A stretch of 64,000 nt of DNA from Gammaproteobacteria bacterium (GTDB lineage Bacteria > Pseudomonadota > Gammaproteobacteria > Steroidobacterales > GCA-2729495): positions 2,053,001 through 2,117,000 of the forward strand of contig CP129466.1 in assembly GCA_030583605.1 (NCBI GenBank). Reading direction: 5' to 3'. The notes under the pieces were generated by a model. The model was not told the DNA's origin, ran no database searches, and was given only the letters and a program-made list of their open reading frames with translations. This document shows, in pieces, positions 50,245-60,205 of the stretch (its first letter is position 1; the number at the start of each line of letters is the position of its first letter). The position numbers and the translations under genes were made by a program.

Positions 50245-50538
50245 ATGGCGGTCATGTCCCCGCAGGCTGCGTCATCCCCGGCGGCAGCGCCAGCGCACCG
50301 CACCGGCGGCGACCACCGCCTGCGCACCCTGCTGTTGCGGCGGATCTGGTTGCCGCGGCGGCTGTATGCAGTCGTTCCCGCGATCTATCTCGGATCGGGA
50401 ACCGGTGCGCTGCTCGGCGGCCTGTACCTTCCCGACCCATCATGGATGCTCCCCTACGTGGCCCTGTTCGGGTTCGCCTGCCTGCATGCGGGAATCACGC
50501 TCATCGCCATGAGGAGGCGGCGGCGCACGCCTGCCTGA
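50245..50538 (+). CDS. Small predicted membrane protein
   Basis: 97 residues. An N-terminal Ala/Pro-rich segment, then two membrane helices (YAVVPAIYLGSGTGALLGG and LPYVALFGFACLHAGITLIA), and a basic tail (RRRRRTPA) that should stay in the cytoplasm. No family recognised. The start is uncertain (ATG 50245 or 50254). Lies between the metallopeptidase and another small membrane protein on the same strand. Confidence 0.5.
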   Translation: MAVMSPQAASSPAAAPAHRTGGDHRLRTLLLRRIWLPRRLYAVVPAIYLGSGTGALLGGLYLPDPSWMLPYVALFGFACLHAGITLIAMRRRRRTPA

Positions 50539-50572
50539 ACGGGTACTGGCTGGTCTTGGCCCGAGCCACCCC

Positions 50573-50884
50573 GTGGTGCAAGAATCGCAGCTGGTGCCGA
50601 CGGCAAACGAGTGCAGCGCTGTGAAACGCCTCGCCTGGATCGCGGTATTACTGACGGTTGGCGGCGTGCTGCTGCCGATGGGGGCGTACCTGCTCGGCAC
50701 CCGATTGGCCGGTCCATTCGCGGGTCCGCGCGGTCTTGCCAGCTACCTCGGCACGATCTACGCCGATGCCGCGGCCGGTCGGCCGCTGGCACTCCTGTTG
50801 ATTCTCGGCCCCCTCTGTTGTGCCGCGACCTGGACGGTGCACAACTGGTATTGGCGCCGCCGGGCATCGACCGGGGACGAATAG
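50573..50884 (+). CDS. Small predicted membrane protein
   Basis: Up to 103 residues from GTG 50573; an internal GTG at 50621 (VKRLAWIAVLL) would place the first membrane helix at the N-terminus and is equally plausible. Two helices: LAWIAVLLTVGGVLLPMGAYLL and PLALLLILGPLCCAATWTV, followed by a short basic tail. No family recognised. Confidence 0.5.
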   Translation: MVQESQLVPTANECSAVKRLAWIAVLLTVGGVLLPMGAYLLGTRLAGPFAGPRGLASYLGTIYADAAAGRPLALLLILGPLCCAATWTVHNWYWRRRASTGDE

Positions 50885-51011
50885 CGGGCGCTGCCTTGAC
50901 AGAAAGTGCGGCACAGTACGCGGTCCGCAGGCGCCACGCGCCTTTATGTTGCAAAGCCGCGTCCATCGCATCGGCGGCCGATATATTCGCAACTAAAACG
51001 GATCTGGCGCG

Positions 51012-51299
51012 TCAGACAGGCCAGTAGTACCAGGCGACCCCGGCCAGCCCGATCCACAACAGCAGCAGCGGACCATAGCGCCACGGCCGGGAGCGCACGG
51101 TGCCAAGGAACCCGGCCGCACCCAGCGCGGCCAAGGCAAAAAACATCAGAAAACCGCGCGCCACTTCCGGCAATTCCGCAGCGAAACGCGGATGGTCATT
51201 CTGCAGCACCCAGAAAACCAGCAAGACAACGGCGAGGCCGAATGCCAGCGAAACCAGGCTGCCCGCGACGATGCCGAGTATTGCGGTAAAGGGGTGCAT
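51012..51299 (-). CDS. Small three-helix membrane protein
   Basis: 95 residues from ATG 51299 (MHPFTAILGIVAGSLVSLAFGLAVVLLVFWVL). Three hydrophobic segments: residues 6-31, ARGFLMFFALAALGAAGFLG, and YGPLLLLWIGLAGVAWYYW. Divergent from prc, with the promoter region of prc between the starts. Function unknown. Confidence 0.6.
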   Translation of the reverse strand: MHPFTAILGIVAGSLVSLAFGLAVVLLVFWVLQNDHPRFAAELPEVARGFLMFFALAALGAAGFLGTVRSRPWRYGPLLLLWIGLAGVAWYYWPV

Positions 51300-51348
51300 T
51301 GGTTGATCACGGCGGGCCCCGGACACTGCCTTCCCCGCCGATGCTTGG

Positions 51349-51354
51349 TATGAT
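51349..51354 (+). promoter_or_regulatory. Candidate extended -10 promoter of prc
   Basis: TTGGTATGATCC carries TG-n-TATGAT, an extended -10 about 37 bases before the prc ATG. No clear -35. Confidence 0.4.
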
Positions 51355-51391
51355 CCGTGCAGCAAAGATATTGAAATTGAACAGGAACACA

Positions 51392-53542
51392 ATGCGCCGC
51401 GCAATGAGTGAAATCCCCGGACCAGGCTTCGGCCGGGCGCTGCTCATTCTCTTCCAGTTGCTGGTGATCCTCGCCGTTCCGGCCGCATCCGGCCCGGCGC
51501 GGGCAACGGCCGAGCCCGAGCGCAGTGCGATCCCGGAACCGCTGGAGTCCACCGCGCGCCAGCAGCAGGTCGCGCGGATGACGACCCGCTTCGTCGAGCG
51601 ATTCCACTATTCCCGCCAGGACATCGACGACCAGATGTCCGAACAGATCCTGAAAAACTTTATCGAAGCCCTGGACGGTAATCGCCAGTATTTCCTCGAG
51701 CCGGACATCGTGTATTTCTCCCGGTACCGTCATGCGCTGGACGAGGTCCTCGACGCGGGCAACGTCGAGCCGGTTTTCGATATTTTCCGGCTCTACCGTT
51801 TGCGTGCGCAGCAGAACCTGACGTACGCGCTCTCGCAATTGACGGAAGAACCCGACTTCAAGGTCGACGAGGACTTCGTGTTCGACCGCGAAAAAGCGCC
51901 CTGGCTTGCGACTCCGCGTGACATGCAGGAGAACTGGCGCAAGCGCGTGAAGAACGACGCCCTCGGCCTCCTGCTTGCAGACAAGACCTGGCCGGAGGCC
52001 GCGGACATCCTCCGCAAGCGTTACGAGCGTGTTCTGAAACGGATCAACGAACTCGACAGCGACGAAGTCTTCGAGACGTTCATGAATGCTTTTGCGCGAA
52101 CACTCGACCCGCACTCGAGCTATCTCTCTCCGCGACAGTCGGAGGAGTACCGCATCCAGATGAGCCTCTCCTACCAGGGTATCGGCGCATCGCTGCAGCT
52201 CGACGACGAGGTCGTCAAGGTGCTCAACGTGATTCCTGGCGGGCCTGCGGCGATCGACGGTCGCCTCAAAGCCAATGACCGCATCACGGCGGTCGGCCAG
52301 GGCGCGGACGGCGAACTGGTCGACGTGGTCGGCTGGGAACTGGACGACGTGGTGCAACTGATCCGCGGGCCCCAGGGCACGCTCGTCCGGTTGCAGGTGC
52401 TTCCCGCAGGCGCGCTGCCGGGAGCGTCCGAGCAGGTGCTGAACCTGACCCGGGACAAGGTCAAGCTGGAGGAACAGGCCGCCAAGGGAGAGGTGCGCGA
52501 GATTCGCCGTGACGATCGCATCGTCAAGGTCGGGGTGATTACGGTCCCGAGTTTCTACCAGGACTACGATGCGCGTAACAACGGCGACGAGAACTACATC
52601 AGTACGACGCGCGACGTGCGCCGCCTGCTGGGCGAGCTGACCAAGCAGGGCATCGAAGGGCTCGTGATGGACCTGCGAGGCAACGGTGGCGGCCACCTTT
52701 CGGAGGCGACGTCCCTCACGGGGCTGTTCATCGACACCGGGCCGATCGTGCAGTTGCGCGACACCAGTGGGCGCGTCGAAGTCCTGGCCGACCCGGAGCC
52801 GTCAGTGGCCTACAGCGGCCCCCTGGTGGTGCTGGTCGACCGTTTCAGCGCCTCCGCCTCGGAGATCTTCACGGCGGCAATCCAGGACTACCACCGCGGG
52901 ATCGTCATCGGCCAGCAGACTTTTGGCAAGGGGACGGTGCAGAACCTCTATCCCCTCGACCAGTACACCCGGCGCTCACCGGAGCCTGGACTCGGGCAGT
53001 TGACGCTCACCATCGGCAAGTACTACCGGGTCACCGGTGGCAGTACGCAGAACCGCGGCGTCATGCCCGACATCAACCTCCCCTCCGGGGTCGATCCCGC
53101 CGAGGTGGGCGAGAATATCCGCGAAGGCGCCCTGCCCTGGGACCAGATCGATGCGACGCGATATCGCGCCAGCGGCCCGCTCGACGCCTCCATCGCGTAC
53201 CTGACCCAGCACGAGACCGAGAGGATGCAGGAGGACCCGGACGTGCGCTACCTGCTGTCCGGCATCGAGGCTGCGAACCACGCGCGGGAAACGACCAGCG
53301 TCTCCCTGAACATGGAAAAGCGGCTGGCCGAGCGCGAGCAGCAACGCAAGGAGCAACTGGATCGCGAGAACGTGCGCCGCCGTGCCCAGGGGCTCGCGGC
53401 ATTGGGTTCGCTCGACGAGATCAATCCCGATGAGCGACCCGATGTGTTGCTGAACCAGGCAACACAGATCCTGACGGACTTCGTGGCGCTGGATCGAACT
53501 GCGAAAGCGGCGGCGAATACCCCCGAGCCTGAAGCGCAGTAA
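51392..53542 (+). CDS. prc: Carboxy-terminal (tail-specific) protease Prc
   Basis: 716 residues from ATG 51392 (MRRAMSEIPGPG) with AGGAA upstream. Periplasmic S41 serine protease that trims or degrades envelope proteins. Signal segment ALLILFQLLVILAVPAASG; N-terminal helical domain with DGNRQYFLEPDI; PDZ domain around GIGASLQLDDEVVKVLNVIPGGPA; catalytic core with Ser488 (RFSASASE) and Lys513 (TFGKGTVQ). The C-terminal domain is partly coiled coil (KRLAEREQQRKEQLDREN). Roughly the size of E. coli Prc (682). Confidence 0.96.
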   Translation: MRRAMSEIPGPGFGRALLILFQLLVILAVPAASGPARATAEPERSAIPEPLESTARQQQVARMTTRFVERFHYSRQDIDDQMSEQILKNFIEALDGNRQYFLEPDIVYFSRYRHALDEVLDAGNVEPVFDIFRLYRLRAQQNLTYALSQLTEEPDFKVDEDFVFDREKAPWLATPRDMQENWRKRVKNDALGLLLADKTWPEAADILRKRYERVLKRINELDSDEVFETFMNAFARTLDPHSSYLSPRQSEEYRIQMSLSYQGIGASLQLDDEVVKVLNVIPGGPAAIDGRLKANDRITAVGQGADGELVDVVGWELDDVVQLIRGPQGTLVRLQVLPAGALPGASEQVLNLTRDKVKLEEQAAKGEVREIRRDDRIVKVGVITVPSFYQDYDARNNGDENYISTTRDVRRLLGELTKQGIEGLVMDLRGNGGGHLSEATSLTGLFIDTGPIVQLRDTSGRVEVLADPEPSVAYSGPLVVLVDRFSASASEIFTAAIQDYHRGIVIGQQTFGKGTVQNLYPLDQYTRRSPEPGLGQLTLTIGKYYRVTGGSTQNRGVMPDINLPSGVDPAEVGENIREGALPWDQIDATRYRASGPLDASIAYLTQHETERMQEDPDVRYLLSGIEAANHARETTSVSLNMEKRLAEREQQRKEQLDRENVRRRAQGLAALGSLDEINPDERPDVLLNQATQILTDFVALDRTAKAAANTPEPEAQ

Positions 53543-53560
53543 GTGGCTGACCGCCGGCGA

Positions 53561-54613
53561 TCAGCCCAGCAGTACTGAATAGATATCCCAGTACTCGTCG
53601 GCGAGTACGTTCACCGGAATCACGCGGTCATCTGCCGGGCGTGGCTCGCCCGTATCCGTAATGGCGAGCGGCACAACGGCAAACGAGCCTGCAATCGGCA
53701 CCTTGTCGCTGTCGCGCCGGTACTGTGCCGTCCGGTTCAGGAACTCTGCTCGTCTGCGCACCAGTGCATTAAGGCGCTCGGGTGTATCGAGCTTGCGCAC
53801 CACGGCGTCGACCGTTCGGCCGAGAACCTGGCATTCGGCAATGCTGCCGTAGCTGACGTCCGCCAGATCCCGCAGGGCCGCCTCTCGCGCCAGCCCCGCC
53901 ACGTTGTGCTCGGCAAAGCTCACCAGCAGTTGCTGTGCCATGGCGATGATGGCCAGGTTGATATTGCGCTGTCCGGCACCGCCGATCCCGGCCAGCGTCG
54001 GCGCCGGTTCCGTCTCCTGTTCGCGCCGCGTCGCCTGCAACCGCTCGAGCTGGGAGTGCACGCCGTCGAGCGCCGCCCGCGCCGCGGCCGCGCGCTCGTT
54101 GACGGCTCTGCGGCGAAAGTAGTTCCAGAATCCGCCGAGCTCCTGCGAGCGCTTTACCAGAGCTTCGTGATCGCCTAGCGCCGCCTGCATGCGCTGATCG
54201 AGTTCCGCAATCCGCGCATCGAGCGCCGCGAGTTCACCGTCCTGGCGCCGCTTGAACAATTCCCTGGCGTGCTGATCCTCGCGCTGCTGCTGGCGCTCGG
54301 TCAGTTCGCGGGCGACACGCGCAAGCCGCTTGTGGCACTGCTGCCACACGCCACGCAGCTGGTAGTACACCAGCGCGTTGCTCGCCTGCAGTGGGTCGAC
54401 CAGGAGATTCTCGAGTTGCTCGAGGCGTTGCTGCGAGCGCAGATTGGCGCTTTCCTGCTGGCGCAGCTGGTCCATCAGCCGCTCCCTGTCGCGTCGCAGT
54501 TGCGCCAGCTCCTTCTTCAGCTCGGCACGGTTCCAGAACAGCTTGAGGAGCTGCTCTTCGTCAGGATCCTTCCTGCGCTGGAGTAATGGACTTGCGATGC
54601 TTGCCATGGGCAT
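53561..54613 (-). CDS. Coiled-coil protein of unknown function
   Basis: 350 residues from ATG 54613 (MPMASIASPLLQRRKDPDEEQLL); Met at 54607 is an alternative. The first 200 residues are strongly coiled coil, rich in Gln, Arg, Glu and Leu, with a break at LLVDPLQASNALVYYQLRGVWQQC. The C-terminal 150 residues look globular (NINLAIIAMAQQLLVSFAEHNVAGLAREA, then IPVNVLADEYWDIYSVLL). No signal peptide or membrane helix. Family not recognised. Convergent with prc; downstream of yqiB on the same strand. Confidence 0.75.
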   Translation of the reverse strand: MPMASIASPLLQRRKDPDEEQLLKLFWNRAELKKELAQLRRDRERLMDQLRQQESANLRSQQRLEQLENLLVDPLQASNALVYYQLRGVWQQCHKRLARVARELTERQQQREDQHARELFKRRQDGELAALDARIAELDQRMQAALGDHEALVKRSQELGGFWNYFRRRAVNERAAAARAALDGVHSQLERLQATRREQETEPAPTLAGIGGAGQRNINLAIIAMAQQLLVSFAEHNVAGLAREAALRDLADVSYGSIAECQVLGRTVDAVVRKLDTPERLNALVRRRAEFLNRTAQYRRDSDKVPIAGSFAVVPLAITDTGEPRPADDRVIPVNVLADEYWDIYSVLLG

Positions 54614-54718
54614 GTGCGCGTCGCCCGGCAGCGGGCACGTCGCCAGAAGCAAAACCGTAAATTAAGTCTAACCGGCGCGGTGCCGGCAATCCTTGAAGCA
54701 ATCGACAGTTCAGTCCGG

Positions 54719-55180
54719 TCAGCGGCCGGCCCAGGCGTATGAATGCCCGTTGTCGAGCAGGAAATCCAGCCACTTGTTCAGCACCATGTTGTGGGCCCAG
54801 CGCCGGTTGATCTCCTGGGCATACCGGTGCGTGATGTCCGCCAGTCCCGGGTGCCGATGGAATCGCGCCCAGGCCAGGACTTCGGCCACGCGAGCGTCGA
54901 GGTACAGACGCACCGCCAGGTCCGGGTCGGCAACGCAGCCTTCGGGGTCGTCGAAGAGGTAGGTCAGGCGCAGGAGGCGCGTATAGCGGGACCCCTCCTC
55001 CACGGACAGGTGCAAATCGCAGTCGCGCCGGCTGTGCGACACCAGCTGGCACTGGCTGCGCGCCGGATCGCCGAGCAGCGAAGTAAGCTTGAGAAAATTT
55101 CCCTCGTAAAGCGATATCAGGCCACCGAGGGTTCCCGGTCGCAGGATGCATTCGGGTACGATGTAACTGTCTGCAAGCAT
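54719..55180 (-). CDS. yqiB: DUF1249 protein YqiB
   Basis: 153 residues from ATG 55180 (MLADSYIVPECILRPG). Matches the YqiB/DUF1249 family: LGGLISLYEGNFLKLTSLLG, SRYTRLLRLTYLF, DLAVRLYLDARVAEVL and QEINRRWAHNMVLNKWLDFLLDNGHS. Function unknown. A TATAGT box lies only seven bases before this ATG, so either the message is leaderless or translation starts at GTG 55234, which has AAGG upstream. Confidence 0.88.
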   Translation of the reverse strand: MLADSYIVPECILRPGTLGGLISLYEGNFLKLTSLLGDPARSQCQLVSHSRRDCDLHLSVEEGSRYTRLLRLTYLFDDPEGCVADPDLAVRLYLDARVAEVLAWARFHRHPGLADITHRYAQEINRRWAHNMVLNKWLDFLLDNGHSYAWAGR

Positions 55181-55264
55181 CGGTTTGACTATAGCACAGC
55201 CGTTTTGGCCGCCTGGCGATAGGACCGACGTCACAAAGCACCTTCACGCTCCCACCCGATCGAC

Positions 55265-56911
55265 ATGAACAATCAGGCTCTGGTCATTCGCTCAGTGCGC
55301 TGCGCCCCGTTCCAGGACCAGCGCATGGGAACCGCCGGCCTGCGCAAGAAGGTGCGGGTGTTCAGTCAGCCGCACTATCTGGAATGTTTCGTCCAGGCCG
55401 TGCTCGATACCGTCTGCCTGCCGGCCGCTGCGACGCTCGTCATTGGCGGCGACGGGCGTTTCTACAACGATATCGCGATCCAGCTCATCATCCGCGTCAC
55501 TGCTGCCGCAGGCGTGCAACGACTGATCATCGGGCGTGGCGGCCTGCTGTCCACACCGGCCGCATCTCATCTCATCCGGGCGCGAAAGGCCGATGGTGGA
55601 TTCCTGCTGACTGCCAGCCACAACCCCGGCGGGCCCGACGGCGACTTCGGCATCAAGTTCAACATGGCTTCCGGCGGCCAGGCGCCACCGGCCATCACCG
55701 ACGCCGTCTACGACACCAGTCGTCGCCTGGAGGGTTACCGCCTGGCCGATCTGCCCGCCATCGACCTGGCCTGCAATGGAACACGGCAGATCGGCCCGCT
55801 GCAGATTGAAGTCGTGGACCCGGTGGCAGACTACGAACGCCTGATGGAACAACTATTCGATTTCGGGCGCATCCGCGCCTGGCTGGGACGTGGCCATCGG
55901 CTGGTGTTCGACGCCTTGCACGGCATCACCGGTCTGTATGCGCGACAAATTCTCTGCCAGTCACTCGGTGCGGACGCGACGGGGCTGCTGCACGCCGAAA
56001 CATTGCCCGACTTCGGTGGCCTGCACCCGGACCCCAATCCGATCGACGGGCGTCACCTGGTGGAACGCAGCAAGCGGCCGGATTCGCCCGATCTGCTCGC
56101 GGCCTCGGACGGCGACGGCGACCGAAACATGATCCTCGGACCTGGCCTGCTCGTGTCACCCGGTGACAGCGTCGCCATGATGCTCGCCAACGCGAGCCAC
56201 GTCCCGGGCTATCGCCAGGGAGTGCCTGGCGTGGCCCGATCGATGCCCACCAGTCGCGCACTCGACGCAGTTGCTGCCGACATGGGGCTGCCCTGCTTCG
56301 AGACGCCCACCGGCTGGAGATTTTTCTGCAATCTGCTCGATTCAGGCCGCATCGGACTGTGCGGCGAAGAAAGCTTCGGCACCGGGTCCTGGCACACGCG
56401 GGAGAAGGACGGTCTCTGGGCGGTTCTCTTCTGGCTGAACCTGCTCGCGGCACTCGACCGGCCCCTGCCGTCGATTGCCGCGGCACACTGGCGACGCTAC
56501 GGGCGCCACTATTTTCAGCGTCGCGACTACGAGATCAGCGAAGCCGCGCGCGGCGAGGAATTGATCGAGTCGTTGCGTACGCGCCTGCCTGGGTTCGCCG
56601 GCGAACGAACCAGCCTCGCGCCGATCGAAAAAGCCGACGAGTTTGATTACCGCGACCCGGTGGACTCGAGCGAGGTGCGCCAGCAGGGCATCCGGGTCTT
56701 CCTCACCGACGGCTCGCGAATCGTCTATCGCCTGTCAGGAACCGGCACCGCCGGCGCCACCCTGCGCGTCTACCTCGAACGGCACGAGCGCGCCACCGAG
56801 CGCCTCGACCTGCCGGCCGGCGCGGTCCTCGACCGGCTTGGCGAACTGGCCGCATCGCTGGCACGCATCCCGGACATTACCGGGCTCAGCGCCCCGAGCA
56901 TGGTGGTCTGA
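55265..56911 (+). CDS. pgm: Alpha-D-glucose phosphate-specific phosphoglucomutase
   Basis: 548 residues. Interconverts glucose-1-phosphate and glucose-6-phosphate. PGM1-type sequence: MGTAGLRKKVRVF near the N-terminus, active-site loop LLTASHNPGGPDGDFGIKFN (phosphoserine near 118), metal loop ASDGDGDRNMI, sugar loop CGEESFGTGSWH and phosphate loop YRLSGTGTAGATLRVY. This is the eukaryote-like PGM subfamily rather than the bacterial phosphomannomutase-like type. Convergent with ppsR. Confidence 0.95.
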   Translation: MNNQALVIRSVRCAPFQDQRMGTAGLRKKVRVFSQPHYLECFVQAVLDTVCLPAAATLVIGGDGRFYNDIAIQLIIRVTAAAGVQRLIIGRGGLLSTPAASHLIRARKADGGFLLTASHNPGGPDGDFGIKFNMASGGQAPPAITDAVYDTSRRLEGYRLADLPAIDLACNGTRQIGPLQIEVVDPVADYERLMEQLFDFGRIRAWLGRGHRLVFDALHGITGLYARQILCQSLGADATGLLHAETLPDFGGLHPDPNPIDGRHLVERSKRPDSPDLLAASDGDGDRNMILGPGLLVSPGDSVAMMLANASHVPGYRQGVPGVARSMPTSRALDAVAADMGLPCFETPTGWRFFCNLLDSGRIGLCGEESFGTGSWHTREKDGLWAVLFWLNLLAALDRPLPSIAAAHWRRYGRHYFQRRDYEISEAARGEELIESLRTRLPGFAGERTSLAPIEKADEFDYRDPVDSSEVRQQGIRVFLTDGSRIVYRLSGTGTAGATLRVYLERHERATERLDLPAGAVLDRLGELAASLARIPDITGLSAPSMVV

Positions 56912-56916
56912 CCGGC

Positions 56917-57741
56917 TCAGGGCCGCGTGCGCCGCTCGATACCCGTGCCACTGAGAATCGTGCTCGCAATCTCCTCGATCGAGAACGAGGTCGTGTCCAC
57001 GAACGGGATCTGGTAACGGCGGAACATCGCCTCGGCGCCGCGCAGTTCGAAACGCACCTGCTCCGCGCTGGAGTAACGGCCGACGGGCCGCCGCTCGCGG
57101 CGGATCTGCTGCAGCCGCTCCGGCGAAATCGTCAGCCCGTAGAGCTTGCGTCGATGCGGTTCGAGCGTCTTCGGCAGCGCACCGTTTTCGAGTTCATCCT
57201 CCGACAACGGGTAATTGGCCGCAAACACACCGTAGGCCAGCGCCAGGTACAGGCAGGTCGGAGTCTTGCCCGTGCGCGAAACGCCGGTGAGGATCACGTC
57301 AGCGGCCGCGTAATCGGCGGTGCGCGCGCCGTCGTCGTTGCTCAGCGCAAAGTTGGTCGCTTCGATCCGCCGGTCATAGGCACCTGCGTCCTTCATGCCA
57401 TGAGCACGGCCGATCGTATGCGAAGATCGGGTCTGCAGTTCTCGTTCCAGAGGGGACAGGAATGCCTCGAAAAAATCCAGGAACAACCCCTGCACGGTGA
57501 TGAAGCGTGCGCGCAGTTCGTCCTGCACCAGCGTGCTGAAAACCAGTGGGCGCGCGCCCTGCTCAGCCGCGACCGCGTTGATCCTCCGCACCACCTGGTC
57601 CGCCTTGTCAACAGAATCGATAAATGGCACAGTCACTTGGTCGAACTCGTGTGCTTCAAACTGTGTCAGCAGGCTCCGCCCCAGGGTTTCCGCGGTAACG
57701 CCGGTCTGATCCGAGACAAAGAAGACGGTTCGCCTGTTCAT
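56917..57741 (-). CDS. ppsR: PEP synthase regulatory protein (kinase/pyrophosphorylase)
   Basis: 274 residues. Bifunctional DUF299 enzyme that inactivates PEP synthase by ADP-dependent phosphorylation and reactivates it by phosphorolysis. Starts MNRRTVFFVSDQTGVTAETLGRSLLTQF; P-loop ILTGVSRTGKTPTCLYLA; C-terminal region with RRKLYGLTISPERLQQIRRERRP. Divergently transcribed from its target ppsA, 85 bases apart, which supports the assignment. Confidence 0.96.
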   Translation of the reverse strand: MNRRTVFFVSDQTGVTAETLGRSLLTQFEAHEFDQVTVPFIDSVDKADQVVRRINAVAAEQGARPLVFSTLVQDELRARFITVQGLFLDFFEAFLSPLERELQTRSSHTIGRAHGMKDAGAYDRRIEATNFALSNDDGARTADYAAADVILTGVSRTGKTPTCLYLALAYGVFAANYPLSEDELENGALPKTLEPHRRKLYGLTISPERLQQIRRERRPVGRYSSAEQVRFELRGAEAMFRRYQIPFVDTTSFSIEEIASTILSGTGIERRTRP

Positions 57742-57826
57742 TGCGCACGGGCCCGATTGGTTTAATTTTTAAGTGCCACCGACGGCGATTTTCCACGTCC
57801 GCCGGGGCAACACAAGGGAGCCCGCA

Positions 57827-60205
57827 TTGAAGCCGTACGTCCTGCCACTCGGCCAGCTGGGAATGGGTGACGTCGACGTCGTCGGCGGCAAGAACGCCTC
57901 CCTCGGGGAGATGCTGGGCAAACTGACCCAACTCGGCGTGCGGGTCCCCGACGGCTTTGCGACGACGGCGCAAGCATACCGCGACTTCCTGCAGCAGGAC
58001 GCCCTCGGCACGCGAATCGCGGCGGCGCTGCGCGACCTCGATGTCGATGACATCGGGCGGCTAGCCGCGACCGGCCGACAGATCCGCGAATGGATCATCG
58101 CAACACCGCTGCCACAACGCCTGCTCGGCGAGATCGCGGCCGCATGGGACACAATGGCGCGGGCGAGCGGCCCGGAACTGGCGGTCGCCGTACGTTCGTC
58201 GGCGACGGCCGAGGACCTGCCGGATGCCTCGTTCGCCGGCCAGCAGGAAACCTTTCTCAACGTTCGCGGCTTCGACCGCGTACTGAAGGCGATTCACGAA
58301 GTCTTCGCGTCCCTGTACAACGACCGGGCGATCGCCTATCGGGTGCACCAGGGATTCGAGCATGGCGCAGTGGCCTTGTCGGTTGGCGTGCAGCGCATGG
58401 TGCGCAGCGACATCGGCGCAAGCGGGGTGATGTTCACCCTCGATACCGAGTCCGGCTTTCCGCATGTGGTGTTCATCACGGCCGCCTACGGTCTCGGCGA
58501 GACCGTGGTGCAGGGCGCCGTCAACCCCGACGAGTTCTATGTCTACAAGCCGTCCCTGCGCGCCGGCCGCCGCTCGATCATCCGCAAGAAGCTCGGCTCC
58601 AAGGCCATCAAGATGGTGTACGGGAACGGCGGGGCGAACGGCCCCCGGGTTATCACCGTAGACGTTGAACCGGAACAGTCGCGCCGCTTCTGCGTGAGTG
58701 ATGCCGACCTGGAAACGCTGGCGCGTTATGCACTCGTCGTGGAGGAACACTACGGCCGGCCGATGGACATCGAGTGGGGCAAGGACGGCCAGGACGGCGA
58801 GATCTACCTGCTGCAGGCGCGCCCGGAAACCGTGCAGAGCCGCAAGGGGCAGGCTATCCAGCGTTACCGTCTGCGAGAGCGTTCCGACGTGCTGGTCCGC
58901 GGCCGCAGCATCGGCCACCGCATTGGTGCGGGGACGGCCCGTGTGGTGAACGACATCGCGGAAATGAAGCGAATCCAGCCGGGCGACGTACTCGTCGCGG
59001 ACATGACCGACCCGGACTGGGAGCCGATCATGAAACGCGCTGCGGCGATCGTTACCAACCGCGGCGGCCGCACCTGTCATGCCGCCATCATCGCGCGGGA
59101 ACTCGGCATCCCGGCGGTCGTGGGCTGCGGCGACGCGACTGCGCGCATCCGGGATGGCGCAGAGGTCACGGTGTCATGCGCGGAGGGGGAAGAGGGCCTC
59201 GTCTACGGGGGCAGACTGCCCTTCGAGGAGCAGCGAGTCGAACTCGACAGCCTGCCGCGCATCCCTTTCAAGATCATGATGAACGTCGGCAATCCGGATC
59301 GTGCCTTCGATTTCGCCGGCATTCCGAACCATGGCGTCGGGCTGGCGCGCCTGGAGTTCATCATCAATCGGCTGATTGGCGTGCATCCGCGGGCGCTGCT
59401 CGAGTTCGACAGCCTGCGGCCGGATCTCAAGGACATCATCCGCGAGCAGATAGCGGGCTATCCCGATCCGGTCGAATTTTTCGTCGCGAAACTCGCCGAG
59501 GGTATCGCCTGCATCGCCGCCGCATTCGCTCCGCATCCGGTCATCGTCCGGCTGTCTGATTTCAAGAGCAACGAGTACGCCAACCTGATCGGCGGCCAGC
59601 AGTACGAGCCCGACGAGGAGAACCCGATGCTGGGTTTCCGCGGCGCCTCGCGTTACGTCGCCGAGTCCTTCCGACCCTGCTTCGATCTCGAGTGCCGCGC
59701 GATCCGCCGCGTCCGTGAGGAGATGGGGCTCGCCAACATCGAGGTGATGGTGCCTTTCGTGCGTACCGTGGCCGAAGCGAAGGCAGTTACGGAACTCTTG
59801 GCGGCCAATGGACTGCGGCGCGGCGAGCGCGGGCTGCGGCTCATCATGATGTGCGAGTTGCCGGGTAACGCGCTGCTTGCCGATCGCTACCTGGAATACT
59901 TCGATGGCATGTCGATTGGTTCCAACGACATGACTCAACTCACACTCGGCATCGACCGTGATTCGGCGATCATCGCGCCGCTCTTCGATGAGCGCGATGA
60001 CGCCGTCAAGGCCCTGCTGGTCATGGCAATCGACGCCTGCCGCCAGGCAGGCAAGTACATTGGCATCTGCGGCCAGGGGCCCTCTGACCACCCGGATTTT
60101 GCCCGCTGGCTGGTTGAGCACGGTATCGACAGCCTCTCGCTCAACCCGGATACCGTGCTGGAAACTTGGTTGTTTCTCGGGAACTCCGCCAGCGATCAAC
60201 GCTAG
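57827..60205 (+). CDS. ppsA: Phosphoenolpyruvate synthase
   Basis: 792 residues from TTG 57827, which has GGGAG upstream and gives exactly the E. coli PpsA length; an earlier in-frame start at 57773 adds an 18-residue extension without homology. Makes PEP from pyruvate and ATP for gluconeogenesis. ATP-grasp N-terminal domain ([37 protein letters not shown]), central phospho-His domain ([26 protein letters not shown]) and C-terminal PEP/pyruvate barrel ([17 protein letters not shown]). Its stop interlocks with the convergent SH3-protein stop in CTAG. Confidence 0.97.
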   Translation: MKPYVLPLGQLGMGDVDVVGGKNASLGEMLGKLTQLGVRVPDGFATTAQAYRDFLQQDALGTRIAAALRDLDVDDIGRLAATGRQIREWIIATPLPQRLLGEIAAAWDTMARASGPELAVAVRSSATAEDLPDASFAGQQETFLNVRGFDRVLKAIHEVFASLYNDRAIAYRVHQGFEHGAVALSVGVQRMVRSDIGASGVMFTLDTESGFPHVVFITAAYGLGETVVQGAVNPDEFYVYKPSLRAGRRSIIRKKLGSKAIKMVYGNGGANGPRVITVDVEPEQSRRFCVSDADLETLARYALVVEEHYGRPMDIEWGKDGQDGEIYLLQARPETVQSRKGQAIQRYRLRERSDVLVRGRSIGHRIGAGTARVVNDIAEMKRIQPGDVLVADMTDPDWEPIMKRAAAIVTNRGGRTCHAAIIARELGIPAVVGCGDATARIRDGAEVTVSCAEGEEGLVYGGRLPFEEQRVELDSLPRIPFKIMMNVGNPDRAFDFAGIPNHGVGLARLEFIINRLIGVHPRALLEFDSLRPDLKDIIREQIAGYPDPVEFFVAKLAEGIACIAAAFAPHPVIVRLSDFKSNEYANLIGGQQYEPDEENPMLGFRGASRYVAESFRPCFDLECRAIRRVREEMGLANIEVMVPFVRTVAEAKAVTELLAANGLRRGERGLRLIMMCELPGNALLADRYLEYFDGMSIGSNDMTQLTLGIDRDSAIIAPLFDERDDAVKALLVMAIDACRQAGKYIGICGQGPSDHPDFARWLVEHGIDSLSLNPDTVLETWLFLGNSASDQR

